From NCBI GenBank assembly GCA_019009955.1, contig CM032228.1, positions 255,375,501 through 255,439,500 on the forward strand: 64,000 nucleotides of DNA. The letters are read 5' to 3'. This document shows, piece by piece, positions 9,161-19,991 of this stretch; within the stretch, counting starts at the first letter, position 1, and every line of letters begins with the position of its first letter. A program made the translations under genes and the position numbers. Under the pieces are notes generated by a model. It was not told the DNA's origin. It made no database searches and worked only from the letters and a program-made list of their open reading frames with translations. Origin of the DNA: Riptortus pedestris (taxonomy: Eukaryota > Arthropoda > Insecta > Hemiptera > Alydidae).

Positions 9161-9344
9161 TTTTTTATTAATTTTAAATAAAACTACAAATAATCTCAAA
9201 TATTATACCATTTTTTCAGTTCGTGGTGGAGCATAATCTTTTTTTTAAAATTTAAACAGCAAGAGCAATATTCTCAATTTATACAGTAAATTATTTACAT
9301 AAGCTGGGAAAACGTGTAGCTTAACACAAATCTGTTTGAAATAG

Positions 9345-9568
9345 GGGGCTCAGGTTAGCCATGCGAGTCAAAGCGTTGACCTTTATCTCACATGGTAAAC
9401 CTAGAGTGGAGAGTTCGATTCTTGCCTGGGCAAAGGAAATTATTTAGTGACAAAATTCATTAAATAACGTCCTAAAATCCCACCCTGGCTAGAATAGGGT
9501 GGAAACCTGTAGATAACCCGTCCCGATTAGCCTAAGTTGCAAAAAGTGGACGTTAATAAATAAATAAA
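9345..9568 (+). mobile_element. tRNA-derived SINE, copy 1, full length
   Basis: Perfect 12-bp target duplication TGTTTGAAATAG at 9333-9344 and 9569-9580. The head has tRNA-like A-box sequence (TAGCCATGCGAGTCAAAGCG) and a B box (GAGTTCGATTCTT) at about 9413-9425. The body is about 120 bp and the tail is (TAAA)n. Transcription would be by RNA polymerase III and movement by a LINE's enzymes. Further copies lie at 14481-14709 and 34551-34745, with reverse fragments near 28838 and 35085. Confidence 0.85.
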
Positions 9569-9904
9569 TGTTTGAAATAGATGTTTTTACAAGCTATTCC
9601 ATGTTTCAGTTGGATTTTAATGTATAACTTTTTAAGGTTATTAATGTCTTATTACTTTTACTGCTTCTGTTTTCTTATGTGTAATATTGCTTTATTAAAC
9701 ACAAAATAATAATAGTAAAGGCCTTCTCATTATTAATATTAATAAGAAAGTGTCTCTGTAACTTAAGATATATAGTAGGAATTTTTTTTTTCTTTCTCGT
9801 CATAGTAACCCTATGAGGAGTTATTTATTTGAATACATGTTCCATTACCACATGGCATATTACACGTATGATTTTGTTTAAATACATTTTTATTTTATAA
9901 TATA

Positions 9905-10592
9905 TGAGGCGTTTAGTGTCAAAACCAGCTCAATCCATAAATTTTGAAAACAATTTTTTTTTTGTTATCTGATAGTTCTTGGTCGATATTATAATGCTAC
10001 AAAGCCATTTGGAACAAATCGATCTCAATCGGCTCAACAAATTATTTTACTATCTTCAATTTTATAATATTGACATTTTAATCTGTTTAGAATAAGTTTA
10101 ATGTTTGGTTTTTTCCACGAAAGTAGTACTACATTAAAATGTTTTGATTAATATTTTTGTTTAGAGATTTTCTTGTATATTTCGTTTATTTATTATTGTA
10201 TTTTCAGTTTACTTGTACATTCAGATGAGAAATAAATTATCACCAGTAATATGGTAAATTGATTAATAAACTCACCTTTTTGATTTTACAGTCTAATACA
10301 TGGAGAAAACTGAGAAAAAAACATAAATTTAAATGTAATCTGAGAGGAAGGATGAGGAAAAAAAACCAATTTTTTTCAAAATCAGCTCAATCCAAATTAT
10401 TTTTATTTATAAATAATTAGACAGTCCTGATAAGTTAAAAAAGAATAACAACTTGCAAACATATACCAAAGGTTGTCAAAACAAAAATAAATGTTTTCAG
10501 AAAAATTGAATGGGCAGAGCATGAAATGTTTTTTGTCTCTCCTATAAAATTTATAAAAACGGATTGAGCTGGTTTTGATACTAAGCGCCTCA
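9905..10592. mobile_element. Non-autonomous TIR element (MITE-like)
   Basis: TGAGGCGTTTAGTGTC AAAACCAGCTCAATCC at 9905 is mirrored by its reverse complement ending at 10592, with two or three mismatches in about 32 bp. Both ends are flanked by TATA, so TA or TATA is the target duplication. An internal AAATCAGCTCAATCCAAA motif occurs near 10379. There is no coding capacity, so it was moved by a transposase from elsewhere, possibly Tc1/mariner type given the TA. Confidence 0.7.
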
Positions 10593-10919
10593 TATACACG
10601 TTAATAAACCATCTAACCAAATATAATATAAAAAAAATAATAAAATAAGTAAGACAATTACAAATAAAATTAATAAATGAAGTGAAAAAATAAAATTAAA
10701 ACAGTTAAACTCAACAGATGTTTAATTTGCGAGTCTATGTAAGGAAAATATATTGAATTATAATTCCTATTCGTCACAATCAACTTTACATTCTAATGTA
10801 TTTTTGCTACATCCATATCTATAATATAGTTTGATAAACTTTATAAGTTCTTTATAATAATTGTTAAATATAATATGAGGTGGTTCTGGCCAATTACTTC
10901 CTCTTAAAAATATTCATAG

Positions 10920-12310
10920 AAATGTCCCGTGATGAAGTATCTCTTCAGTCCTCCGGCTATTTCATCGTATTGTAGTATCATCTTCTTGCTCTTAGAAAAT
11001 CTTATTTTTTCCTTATCGGCAATTTATCAGTGAAAGCTTACCCTCTCAGACAAGCAGTTCTCATTTATCTTCTTTTTTTTGCTCGTTTTACTTTATTTCC
11101 AATCAAAACTCCTATTGTTTATTATTTATTTTTTCTCTTTTCATAATTAAATTTCCCAGTTATCAGTTGCAGGGTCATGATTTCAATAGATTTGCTTTTG
11201 GTTCCTCAACCAGCAATTTTCTATCTCTTTTATTTCTTCTTATTTCCACTAGACTGACAAATATTCATATTTTTTCTCTCTGTATATGATTGCTAAGAGC
11301 AACTTATGGAGCTTACACCTCAGCAACAGGTTTCTAGTCGGGTTTGCCTTAAAATGAAAGAATGTTTCCTTCATGCAGATTCTTTCACTTGGAATATCCA
11401 AATCGCCAAGCCTTGCTCGTATCTAACCAGTCCTTGTGTATTCCATCATGCTACCATTTCTGTTTTATTTCAGGACCATCTTCTTGGTCCATGAAAACAT
11501 CTTTTTTCCTTATCGGCCAATTCTCAATCCTAGTTCATCATCTCTGGCAAGTATAGAGTTTGCCATAATGATGCAATACTGAGATTTAGAGTAATTTTTT
11601 TCATATAAACTTTTATTAGATAACAAAAGTAATGGTATTTTACATTTTAACTAAAGCAGCAATACATGGTGTTTAATATTAAAATCAGTGTTCATTAAAC
11701 TATACATGATAATACTTAACATGAATATTACATGAGTAAATGTAAATTTATTATATTTCATAAATCATTTATACAATATTATAGGAGAGTGAAAGTGTTG
11801 GGGAGGTGTAAGCAGCTATTTATTAACATTGCTCTGTTAATGTGTTACACATAACACGACATGTTTATGTACCACAATGAATGTGAAAAATTTCTATACA
11901 CTGCCCAAATTGGTCGATTTCTGAGTTAATCCTTGGTTAGAAAAAATTGGCTGTGATTTGATGGTGTTTTTCTTTATGTGCTCCTAGCTACCTCCCAAAT
12001 GACTAACTTGGCCCTCTGCTCCTTCGTTCTCTCTCAGCTCATCATTAAGTTCGTCTTACAGCAAGTTTAGCCGTCTGCACTCCCAGGAGTACATCTTTTC
12101 ACTTGATACCTCCTAATCCCAAGCCCTGTGCATCTTGTTCATATCTAACCAGTCTTTTGGGTATTTTATTCCATCATGCTACCATTTCTGTTATATTTCG
12201 GGATCATCTTCTTGGTCCATGAAAACCTCCTTTTTCCTTACCGGCCAATCCTCAATCCAAGCCGATCATCTCTGGCAAGCAGTTCTCATTTTTCTTACCT
12301 TTTTCCCTCT
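10920..12310. repeat. Three diverged copies of one local repeat
   Basis: The phrase running from ATATCTAACCAGTC to CATGCTACCATTTCTGT, CATCTTCTTGGTCCATGAAAAC and CTTATCGGCCAAT occurs at 11390-11555 and again at 12130-12300. A shorter relative is at 10960-11075 (ATCATCTTCTTGCTC...TTTTTCCTTATCGGCAA). All are on the same strand. The family is unknown and I see no ORF that spans them. The intervening DNA is AT-rich and featureless to me. Confidence 0.6.
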
Positions 12311-12791
12311 TTATTCCTTTGTTTTGCGATATTTGAAGAGGAGGATGGTTGTGATAGGGGTAATAGGAAACAGATATTTTATCAGCGATAGCCACTGTCA
12401 TCTGACAAGGGCAATCTGTCGACTGGATCTTACTCCCCTCTCGTTTATGGTTAAATACACAGTAATAATATTCCTTTTCCTTTTTCCTCCCGCAAGTTAT
12501 GTAAAAACGCGATTGAGTCATAACAGATTCTTCCTCTTTCCATGTGGCAAAATGAGAGTATGAATCGAACTCCAATGTCACTATATTCGAATCTAAATTG
12601 TGATCATACTCGAGGTGTTTAATTAAAGAAATCTTACCCCTCGAAAAATATTCACAATTTGGTTTGGGGCATTTGAAGAAATTTTTAGTAGGTATTTTAT
12701 TACATGTTCTTTTGTGTCCCCAATAAGTGCTAGAATTTTTGTAAATCTTCCTGCAATGAGGGCATAACCTTGGATAAGTTATTAATGGCAT
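12252..12791 (-). CDS. C2H2 zinc-finger protein, probably transposon-derived (179 aa)
   Basis: I take the ATG at 12791, not the one further upstream. On the minus strand it is preceded by a long pyrimidine tract ending TTTTCAG, which looks like a splice acceptor, so the true gene may have an upstream exon. Two zinc fingers are visible: CPHCRKIYKNSSTYWGHKRTC (about residues 10-30) and CPKPNCEYFSRGKISLIKHLEYDH (about 41-64). Then comes a FATWKEEEE-like block, TCGRKKEKEYYYCVF, and CPCQMTVAI...YYPYHNH. That C-terminal pattern resembles the N-terminal part of zinc-finger proteins found with arthropod transposons. The last codons enter the local repeat at 12240-12300, so the 3' end may be an insertion product. 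Function unknown. Confidence 0.5.
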   Translation of the reverse strand: MPLITYPRLCPHCRKIYKNSSTYWGHKRTCNKIPTKNFFKCPKPNCEYFSRGKISLIKHLEYDHNLDSNIVTLEFDSYSHFATWKEEESVMTQSRFYITCGRKKEKEYYYCVFNHKREGSKIQSTDCPCQMTVAIADKISVSYYPYHNHPPLQISQNKGIKREKGKKNENCLPEMIGLD

Positions 12792-12879
12792 CTTGCCCTG
12801 AAAAGAAAGAAAAAAAATAGGCATTACTAAGCGTATTGTTGTCAATATATACTAATGGCATAATTTTCAAAGAATTTCT

Positions 12880-13560
12880 TCAAATGTAACTAGGAGTCGA
12901 CAAAAATAAGGTCCATTCAAAACTATAAATATACATATGAGTCTGTCTGTCAATGCTATGGCAGTTTTGTTTGATCGTTACCAAATTCGTCATTTCAACA
13001 TTCTTTGTAAAACTAAAGATCAAGTTCGTTAACAGTTGAAATCTCATGAGGGGAAGGGGTGATTTGAAGGAGAAATCGAAAACTCGAAATAATACTATTA
13101 TTATCGTTATTGAGATCATAAAATGTTATAGAACCAATTGTGTGCAAATTCAATTGTCTATAATTGCATTCTTTTGTATTTAGCCTTCTATAAACACCCC
13201 ACTTTTAATCCTCGCACATTAACAAATATACAACATATCATTAAAGTTCTTATTCCAAGCGTAAATGCCAAATATAGTATTCGAAAGACCTTTACTCTGT
13301 GAGATATATGCAAATGCACTATTTGTGAAGATGATATCATCAATTAACATTTAATGTTCATGACATGAAAATGTTTATTCTATCTATTCCATACTTGATA
13401 ATTAACGGTCAAGATTAAAGATTATATTCGTTAATGGCTGAAGTCAGACCGGTAAGAGGGGGAGGGGGAGGTTTCGAATGGAGAAATTCAAAATATTGTT
13501 ACTATGAAGATCTATAGAAAAATTGTATAGAAACAATCTTGTTTAACACATTTAATGTTT
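12880..13560 (-). repeat. Repeat family B copies, minus orientation
   Basis: AAGGTCCATTCAAAACTATA, TTTGTTTGATCGTTACCAAA and the block with GAAATTCAAAATATTGTTACTATG match, in reverse, phrases of the family B copies at 23000-23360, 30185-30610 and 33300-33710. This is a decayed, gene-free stretch. Confidence 0.55.
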
Positions 13561-14480
13561 TTCAATTGCTCTGTCATTTCCCCCCTTAACTCGAATATTA
13601 AGCAAATTATTTGATTTTGTACGTTTTCAGCCTTTTGTAAATCCCATCTACTTATGGCATTTTCACTTTAAGTACCTCAGTCACTAAACATTTTCTGGGG
13701 AAATGAATATTTATTGTTCTAGCCATCCCCTAAAATTTACTATACAATAGATCACTCACATCACTAGAAAAAAAAAACAAAAAAAAACTCTTAAATATTT
13801 CAATGAGATAAAGAATAAATTAAGCATAATTTTTAAAGAAAAAGATTATTTGGAAGAAAAAGAAAAAAAAAAGACATCTCATGAACCAAAAAAAACAAAC
13901 AGGAAATTTGAAGGAAAGCTGGAAGAGGAAGACAGGTTCATATGCGATTTCCATGTTTTTAATTTTAGCAATGACCTGTTCGAATAAACCTTATAAAGAA
14001 AACGGTGGTGAAGATTACGAGAACAAAAAAGAAGAAAATGAACTCAAGACGTCGAAGCTAATGGCAGCTCTATGACTAAACTAAGTATTAGAAAACGAAA
14101 TATGGTTGACACAGAAGTCGATAATACAAAAACAAGCCTAATAAAAACTCACACAGTTGAAGATTGACGACTCTTTTCACCCAAGAACGATGAACCGAAC
14201 AGTATCGAGGAATGAAGAAATAGTAATAAACAAGCTACGCAAACTAAGCAGATTTCCCTCGTGATGTTTAACAATAAATAAATATACATACTTGTAACAC
14301 AATAGCACTGTCAACATCAAGTGAATAAATACAAACGATAATAAGAAACCTTCAGACGGGAAGCATCTGAAATGTAAAAAAACCGGTGTGCCAACTACAC
14401 AAAGGAAAGAAAAACAATTATGGAAATATATCAGAATATAAAATATTAATTTTATTAAAAACTATTTACTATATCTAGTA
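13561..14480. other. Gene-free AT-rich DNA with family B fragments
   Basis: A-rich runs occupy 13765-13875. CTACGCAAACTAAGCAGATTTCCC at about 14233-14256 is the family B leading motif also seen near 29937 and 32647. The short ORF at 13881-14075 has no recognisable domain and I do not support it. Confidence 0.5.
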
Positions 14481-14709
14481 GAGGCTTAGGTTAGCCATGC
14501 GAGTTAAAGCGTTGACCTTTATCTCACATGGTAAACCTAGAGTGGCGAGTTCGATTCTTGCCTGGGCAAAGGAAATTATTTAGTGACGAAATTCATTAAA
14601 TAACGTACTAAAATCCACACTGGCTAGAAAAGAGTGGTAACCTGTAGATAACCCGTCCCGATTAGCCTAAGTTGCAAAAAGTGGACGTTAATAAATAATA
14701 ATAATAATA
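14481..14709 (+). mobile_element. tRNA-derived SINE, copy 2, full length
   Basis: Perfect 13-bp target duplication ACTATATCTAGTA at 14468-14480 and 14710-14722. The uninterrupted target exists at about 29528-29560, where the same flanking sequence runs through without the SINE. That is a natural empty site, so the element boundaries are firm. The B box is at about 14546 (GAGTTCGATTCTT) and the tail is (TAA)n. Confidence 0.9.
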
Positions 14710-14722
14710 ACTATATCTAGTA

Positions 14723-15240
14723 CTGTAATTTATAATGGATCAGAATAATTTTTGTCTCAATCAATCAAATTTTAGTAAACCAAGAACTTGGGATGGGGGG
14801 GGGGGTCACCAGAACACATTTGCATTTATCACGTATAATAGAGGTCTCTTGAAAACAATTTATGGTATTTAAGCTTCGAATAATGTGGTTTATTAAATAA
14901 CAGAGTATTGTTTTTTGTAACATGAGTAGAAGTGGGGGTTTGCTGAAGGCTGAAAAAATGCAAATATCTCGGTTAATATTCAAGTTAGAGAATAAATGTA
15001 TATAACAATAATTATAGTACATTTTAAATGTAACCCAGCAGTAGCAAAGCACATTAAGAAAATCTGGAAGGGCATTCGACCAATAGCCTGGACACACGGG
15101 GATAAAATCAGTAAAACTTTCACTTATTTAAAAGATAAATTAAAAGACAAGGAAACAAAATACAATGTTTATAAAATAAAAACATGCATCATACATGAAG
15201 TTCTTTCATTTATTTTTAAACAAAGAATATTTTTTAATAG
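14723..15240 (+). repeat. Repeat family B copy
   Basis: TGAAGGCTGAAAAAATGCAAATATCTCGGTTAATATTC and the G-run at 14797-14806 match the copies at 32730-33200 and 33340-33420. There is no ORF I can support. Confidence 0.5.
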
Positions 15241-15252
15241 ATTTACACAAAT

Positions 15253-15606
15253 TTGGGCAGAGGGTTAAAGAGGTTCACTCGCTTTTCTCAAAACATTTCT
15301 ATTTGCGGTACAGGGTTTGAAGCATATTCTTGCAATTTGTTTTATGATTATCTTTTCATGAATCATGGAGATTATTCAAATTTACATATCCTAACAAAAA
15401 AAGAAAAACGTCCCATCTTGTTTATTATTCATTCACAGAAATGTTTATTATTATATGAGATGAATTTTGAAATTAACACTCCTTTTAAGAACATTTTCAA
15501 TGTGTGGCCAATTGATTCTAGGGTCATTCCACATCAGTTCATCCACACCATTACACCTACCATTTCAGATTTTGATGAATCTTATTTCGGGCGTCCTATT
15601 CATTGA
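15253..15606 (+). CDS. Unrecognised ORF of 117 codons
   Basis: An ATG-initiated open stretch rich in F, I, N and H with no motif I recognise. It ends inside the left end of the long-inverted-repeat element. The AT-rich codon choice matches its surroundings. It may be chance or the tail of a decayed ORF. Confidence 0.2.
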   Translation: MGRGLKRFTRFSQNISICGTGFEAYSCNLFYDYLFMNHGDYSNLHILTKKEKRPILFIIHSQKCLLLYEMNFEINTPFKNIFNVWPIDSRVIPHQFIHTITPTISDFDESYFGRPIH

Positions 15607-17705
15607 TGTCAGAAACCATAACAATTTTTTATTTTTTTATTATTATTATCTTTCTTTAACTGTTTGGATTTCATGACCTCTTAAAGTTTTGAAATTTTTG
15701 TGTTTTTTATCGATAGGACATAGTAAAAGTAATTTGTTTTGAATTAAAAAATAATTTATAACTTTCTTATTTACTTACCAATTTTGATGAAATTTTTTGA
15801 ATGTATTCATAAATATCTTTGAAAACAATAAAAAAGTAAACAAATGTACCAAGTATTTGTGACCAGTAGAAAATTACAAAGTGTCAATTTGAGTTTTACA
15901 GAAAGCAAATATAGTTTCACGTTAAATTGAATATCACTGAAGGGGAAAAGGATAATCATGGAAAACCTTTTTTTATCTCGGTTCTAAGACATGTGATCAA
16001 CCTCCAAAAACAATAGAATGAATGGTTACTGGACTCCTTAATTGTTTATTCCAAGTTTAAAATCTGTGGTTGTGTTTTTGAAAGAAAACTGCCCACACAT
16101 CAAAAAAAGTTCATTACTTCAGTGATGGCTGTGCTGCTCAGTACAAAAATAAGTACAATTTCATAAATCAGTGCAGAAGATTTTGAAATTGAGCCCAGTG
16201 GTCATTTTTTGCAACTAGTCGTTGTAAAACAGAATGTGGTGGAATTAGGGGTACTATTAGCTCGGAAAGAAAGTTTGCAAAGATCCTTAGAAAACCGAAT
16301 AATATCAGAGACTAAACTGTTTGACTTTTGCAAAACCAGAATAGAAAAAGATCGTTTTTTTGTATCTAAAAAAACAGTGGAATTAACTCTTCCTGCTTTG
16401 GAAAGTCGCTTCAAAGATGTTCCAACTCTTCCAGGGACAAGATCATTTCACAACTTTCGGCCAATAGATGGCTCAGGAACCACTGAGATTCGAAGAAAAA
16501 GCAGCCATCACTTTTAATTTACTTAACAATCGACGAAACCATCAAGTAACATTGGAAGATTTAAGCGGAGGATGTTTCATTGCCTGTGTATATGCCAGAT
16601 TGTGATGCTTTCGCATCGTGAGTGAGGTGATCACCATGAAACAAGATGTCATTGTACAGTTCCTTCATCCCCATGGACATTCAGTATCATTTTCTTCGCC
16701 TAAAAAGGAGGATATATGTGCTGGACCCATTCATCATATTATTACGACTGTGGAGAAAAAACAATGACAGGAAGAACATACCAGTTTTCTCAACAATCTA
16801 TGCCAAGTGTTGAATCACAATTAAACAATATATTAAAATTGTAAAGAACATCGACCAAAACAACCATTTTAGGGGTGAGAATTGTATATATTAAAATACA
16901 TTTAACTGGTGTATACTATAATGTAAACAGTATTTAATTTAGAATAAACCTATGTAATGTAACTATGCTTTTAGTTACCTTTATTTATCACTTTCTTTTA
17001 ATTCATACAAATTTCTAAAATCTTCTAAATGCTTATTTTCAAACTGAGAATAAACAATGAAGGAGTCAAATATCCATTCATTCTATTGCTTTTTAGGAGG
17101 TAGATCACATGTCTTAGAATAAAAACAAAGGGATACCTCCATTTGGAATTTAAACATTCAATTTAACACTGAAAAATGATCTTGACGTATCAAATGATAG
17201 CTTAGAACTTATTATACATTTCTTTTATATTCTCAATTCCATTTAGTAATTGTAAACATTCACAGATAAAAGAGTGCATGGAAATTTTTTAGACCTATAA
17301 TCCTGCAATATTTTCTCCACTCAGAATTTCTTATCTAAAGAGTTGCAAAAGACAAATGATCATATATACATTTTGTTCTATTGCTCATAGAAATAACCAT
17401 AACTAATTCAAGAATGGAAATATAATGAAAAGTAAACCAGTTTAAACACTTCAAAACAATGTGTATTGAGACTTTTTTGGCCCAGTGTGTGTATTTGCTT
17501 TCGAATTGACACTTGGTACCTCCCAAATACTTACTTGGTACCATTGTTTATTTTTTTTAAGGATACACACAAAACATTTCATCAAAATTGGTTTGCAAAT
17601 AAGAAAGTTATAAATTATTTTTGAATTGAAAACAAATTAATTTTACCTTTCCTAATCGATAAAAAATACGAAAATCTCAAAACTTAAGAGGCCATAAAAT
17701 TCAAT
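15520..17705 (+). mobile_element. Long-inverted-repeat DNA element with decayed ORF
   Basis: Segments at about 15660-15920 recur in reverse at about 17470-17700. Examples are TTTGATGAAATTTT.TTGAAT and ATCGATAGGA against ATCAAAATTGGTTTGC and CCTAATCGATAAAAA. Segments at about 15930-16070 recur in reverse at about 17035-17175 (TCTAAGACATGTGATC.ACCTCC). The left end at about 15522 begins AGGGTCATTCCACATCAGTTC, a terminus style I associate with long-TIR insect transposons. The right terminus was not found and is probably truncated. Confidence 0.6.
16115..16850 (+). pseudogene. Decayed transposon ORF (cc8k15.2-like family, tentative)
   Basis: Conceptual translation with frame changes gives SDGCAAQYKNKYNFINQCRRF at about 16120. 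It then gives ARKESLQRSLENRIISETKLFDFCKTRIEK (16258-16348), a block with GGCFIACVYMPDCD, and VQFLHPHGHSVSFSSPKKEDICAGP at about 16650. These phrases fit a protein family seen repeatedly in insect genomes (FSDGC..QYKN.KNF motif, cc8k15.2-like), recalled by eye only. An open stretch of 102 codons remains at 16209-16517; the rest is broken by stops. It sits between the inverted repeats, as a transposase gene would. Confidence 0.5.
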
Positions 17706-18110
17706 ATTCTTCGCTTATTTACAATAAGGGTCGTAATGATGAATTTATTAAATGATTAAACAAAATTTCAAAAATATTAAGGAATTTTTGAGTGTCACCA
17801 ATTAATGCATTCAGTAATCGCATAAACCTCATGTCAAACATTAATACTAACAAATATTTTAGACAGATAAAAAGTTGAATGAAACTCACCGAGTATTATG
17901 ACCGTTTGCTAATTAAAATATATAAGGCCAAAAAATAACGTAAACTTATAATTGGAATAAGTGCAACCTTCCACAACTATCACATTTCAGGACAGCGGGC
18001 TTTCATACAAAGAAGAACAAAATATACGGGACAAAGAGGTAGAAGGAAAACATGGAGGCAGACTAACCTATATAATCTGAGTTGGTATTCTGGCATGTGG
18101 AAGTGACTTC
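17706..18110. other. AT-rich stretch without recognisable gene
   Basis: No supported ORF or named repeat. It separates the long-inverted-repeat element from the Penelope remnant. Confidence 0.5.
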
Positions 18111-18165
18111 TAATGTAGGTAGGATGAAAAAATTGTTGGCTACGCTTCCACTATTATAATTTATT

Positions 18166-18216
18166 AACACGGCAAAGCGCTTTCGATGCTGTGCATCATC
18201 GTCAGTGCCCTGTTGG
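18166..18216 (-). ncRNA. Hammerhead-ribozyme-like motif, left arm
   Basis: Inverted copy of the motif described at 18776-18828. The core (CTGACGA, hairpin GATGC/GCATC, GAAA, AGCGCT) is identical. The outer part of stem I is weaker here (AACA/TGTT remains). Confidence 0.45.
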
Positions 18217-18419
18217 CACACACAATAATAGTTACAATTTTCTATAAAATATGTTAGGCACATATAACAAAAAACTTATCTTTCTTAGGACTAAATAACA
18301 TATAAAATCTAACGTGGAACTAAATAACATATAAAACATTTCATACATCAACAGTTATTTTTTATTAAATTAAGTTGGTACAAGTAGGAAGTTAAAGCTA
18401 CTACTACTACCAACAAAAG

Positions 18420-18662
18420 GAATGATAATTCCGGCTACCCACTTAGCATCCCCTTTACTAAACCCCTCTCAGTAAAAATAGGCAACTTACTGGGAAAGGC
18501 AGGCATCAAGACAGCTTACCGGAGCAAGAAGACCCTTAAAAATCTCTTCCCCAACCCTAAAGATCCTGTTTCCGCTATGGAGAAGTCTGGCGTCTACCGG
18601 ATATCTTGCCATTCCTGTGGAGCTACATACGTAGGGCAGAGTGGCAGGAAGATAAAAAGTCC
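18420..18662 (+). pseudogene. Penelope-like GIY-YIG endonuclease fragment
   Basis: The plus strand translates to KIGNLLGKAGIKTAYRSKK, then KSGVYRISCHSCGATYVGQSGRKIK. The GVYRI...C..C...YVGQ(S/T)GR pattern is the start of the GIY-YIG nuclease domain of Penelope-like elements, including the CxxC they carry. The nuclease nicks the target DNA. The domain breaks off at about 18655, where a family B leading motif (AAGTCCGTCACGCAGGGGC) has inserted or recombined. Confidence 0.8.
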
Positions 18663-18775
18663 GTCACGCAGGGGCCGAACTAGCTTTCTCTATTAATATG
18701 TTATTTAGTCCTAAGAAAGATAAGTTTTGTGTGCCTAACATATTTTATAGAAAATTGTAACTATTATTTTGTGTG

Positions 18776-18828
18776 TCAACAGGGCACTGACGATGATGCA
18801 CAGCATCGAAAGCGCTTTGCCGTGTTGA
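18776..18828 (+). ncRNA. Hammerhead-ribozyme-like motif, right arm
   Basis: Candidate layout: stem I UCAACA-G-GGCA (18776-18786) pairs with UGCC-G-UGUUGA (18818-18828). The core CUGACGA is at 18787-18793. After one extra U, stem II GAUGC/GCAUC (18795-18799, 18803-18807) has an ACA loop. GAAA is at 18808-18811. Stem III is the palindrome AGCGCU (18811-18816), and the cleavage-position base is U at 18817. Penelope-like elements are known to carry minimal hammerheads with tiny stem III in their terminal repeats. The unpaired U before stem II departs from the consensus. Confidence 0.55.
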
Positions 18829-18880
18829 TAAATTATTATAGTGGAAGCGTAGCCAACAATTTTTTCATCCTACCTACATC

Positions 18881-19991
18881 TATATATATATAAAATTGTA
18901 ACCTCTGTCTGTACATTGATTTTTTTCGCGAAATTTCACGATAACTTTTCGTTTCACATGTCATAGACACCATAACTGCAATTTGTTTCTTTGGTGACTG
19001 TTTGTTTGTTTGTTTGTTTGTTACCTTTTCACGCATAAACAGCTGAACCGAATTTTATGAAACTTGGTATGTGTAGTACTACTAACCCAACTTAGACTTT
19101 CGCTATATTAATATTCTCTGAGACGAACAGGAGTGGGGGTTATAAGGGAGGCCTGAAATTAAAAATAGCGATATTTCGTTTCCTATTGCTTTTTCAGCAA
19201 AACAGCTCATAAGAAAAGTTGTTTATTATGTAATTTAGAGTAACTTTTGTTATATGCACTTTTGCCGTATACGGAAGTATAAATGAGTTATACGCTAAAA
19301 ACTATAGAGGGAGTCCACAATTTTATTTGGCACAAAAGACTCAACCGAACTAAACCAAACTCTGTATGTGAATTAGTACTAACGCCTTCCTGATAACAAA
19401 CCATACTAACACTTCTAGGGACGGGCAGGAGTGGGGGTTATAAGGGAGGCCTGAAATTAAAAATAGAGATATTTCGTTTCCTATTGTATTTTCGGCAAAT
19501 ATAAACATGACAAAAGTTGTTTATTTTGTTATTTAGAGTAACTTTTGTAATACACACTTATTTCGTATACCGAATTATGAACGAGTTATACGCTAAAACC
19601 TATAGCGGAAGTAAACAATTTTATATGGGACAAAAGACCCAACCGAACTAAACCATACTCGGTATGTCAATTAGCATTAATTCTTCCATGATTGTAAGTT
19701 ATATTAAAATGTTTAGGTTCGAACGGGAGGGGGGTTATAAGGAAGGCCTGAAATAAAAATTCACCATATTTACATGTATAAGAGACGGGAAATATAAAAA
19801 TATCGAAGACAGTGAAGCCTTATCGAACAAATATTCTATTATTAGCAAATCCACGGCAACGACGGGTATCAATCCTAAACACTGGGACGGGTAAATGTCA
19901 AAATATTGTGCGAAGTAAAGCCTTGCCAAAAAAATACCATCACCATTCAGCCTCAAGTGAATTCCCGGGCGAAGCCGGGTATCTGAGCTAG
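18881..19991 (+). repeat. Repeat family A, copy A1, full length
   Basis: Begins at a TATATATA tract followed by AAAATTGTAACCTCTGTC. Near the start it has a (TTTG)n stretch. It ends with hairpin CCCGGGCGAAGCCGGG, eight bases and CTAG at 19988-19991. Strand is given so that CTAG is the 3' end. A hairpin close to a terminal CTRR, no TSD and no ORF fit a non-autonomous Helitron/Helentron-type element. A LINE- or SINE-derived repeat is the alternative. Confidence 0.7.

Larger units (their letters stand above)
18117..18873 (+). mobile_element. Penelope-like remnant with inverted terminal repeats
   Basis: 18117-18295 and 18690-18873 are near-identical inverted copies, about 180 bp each. Between them a plus-strand stretch encodes the GIY-YIG end of a Penelope-like element. 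Penelope-like elements are known for terminal repeats that can lie in direct or inverted orientation. Each repeat arm carries a hammerhead-like motif. The RT is gone. Confidence 0.65.

Noticed and set aside
9351..9430. tRNA gene
   Set aside because: A-box and B-box are present, but no intact cloverleaf or discriminator end. The unit is repeated with target duplications and an A-rich tail, so it is a SINE.
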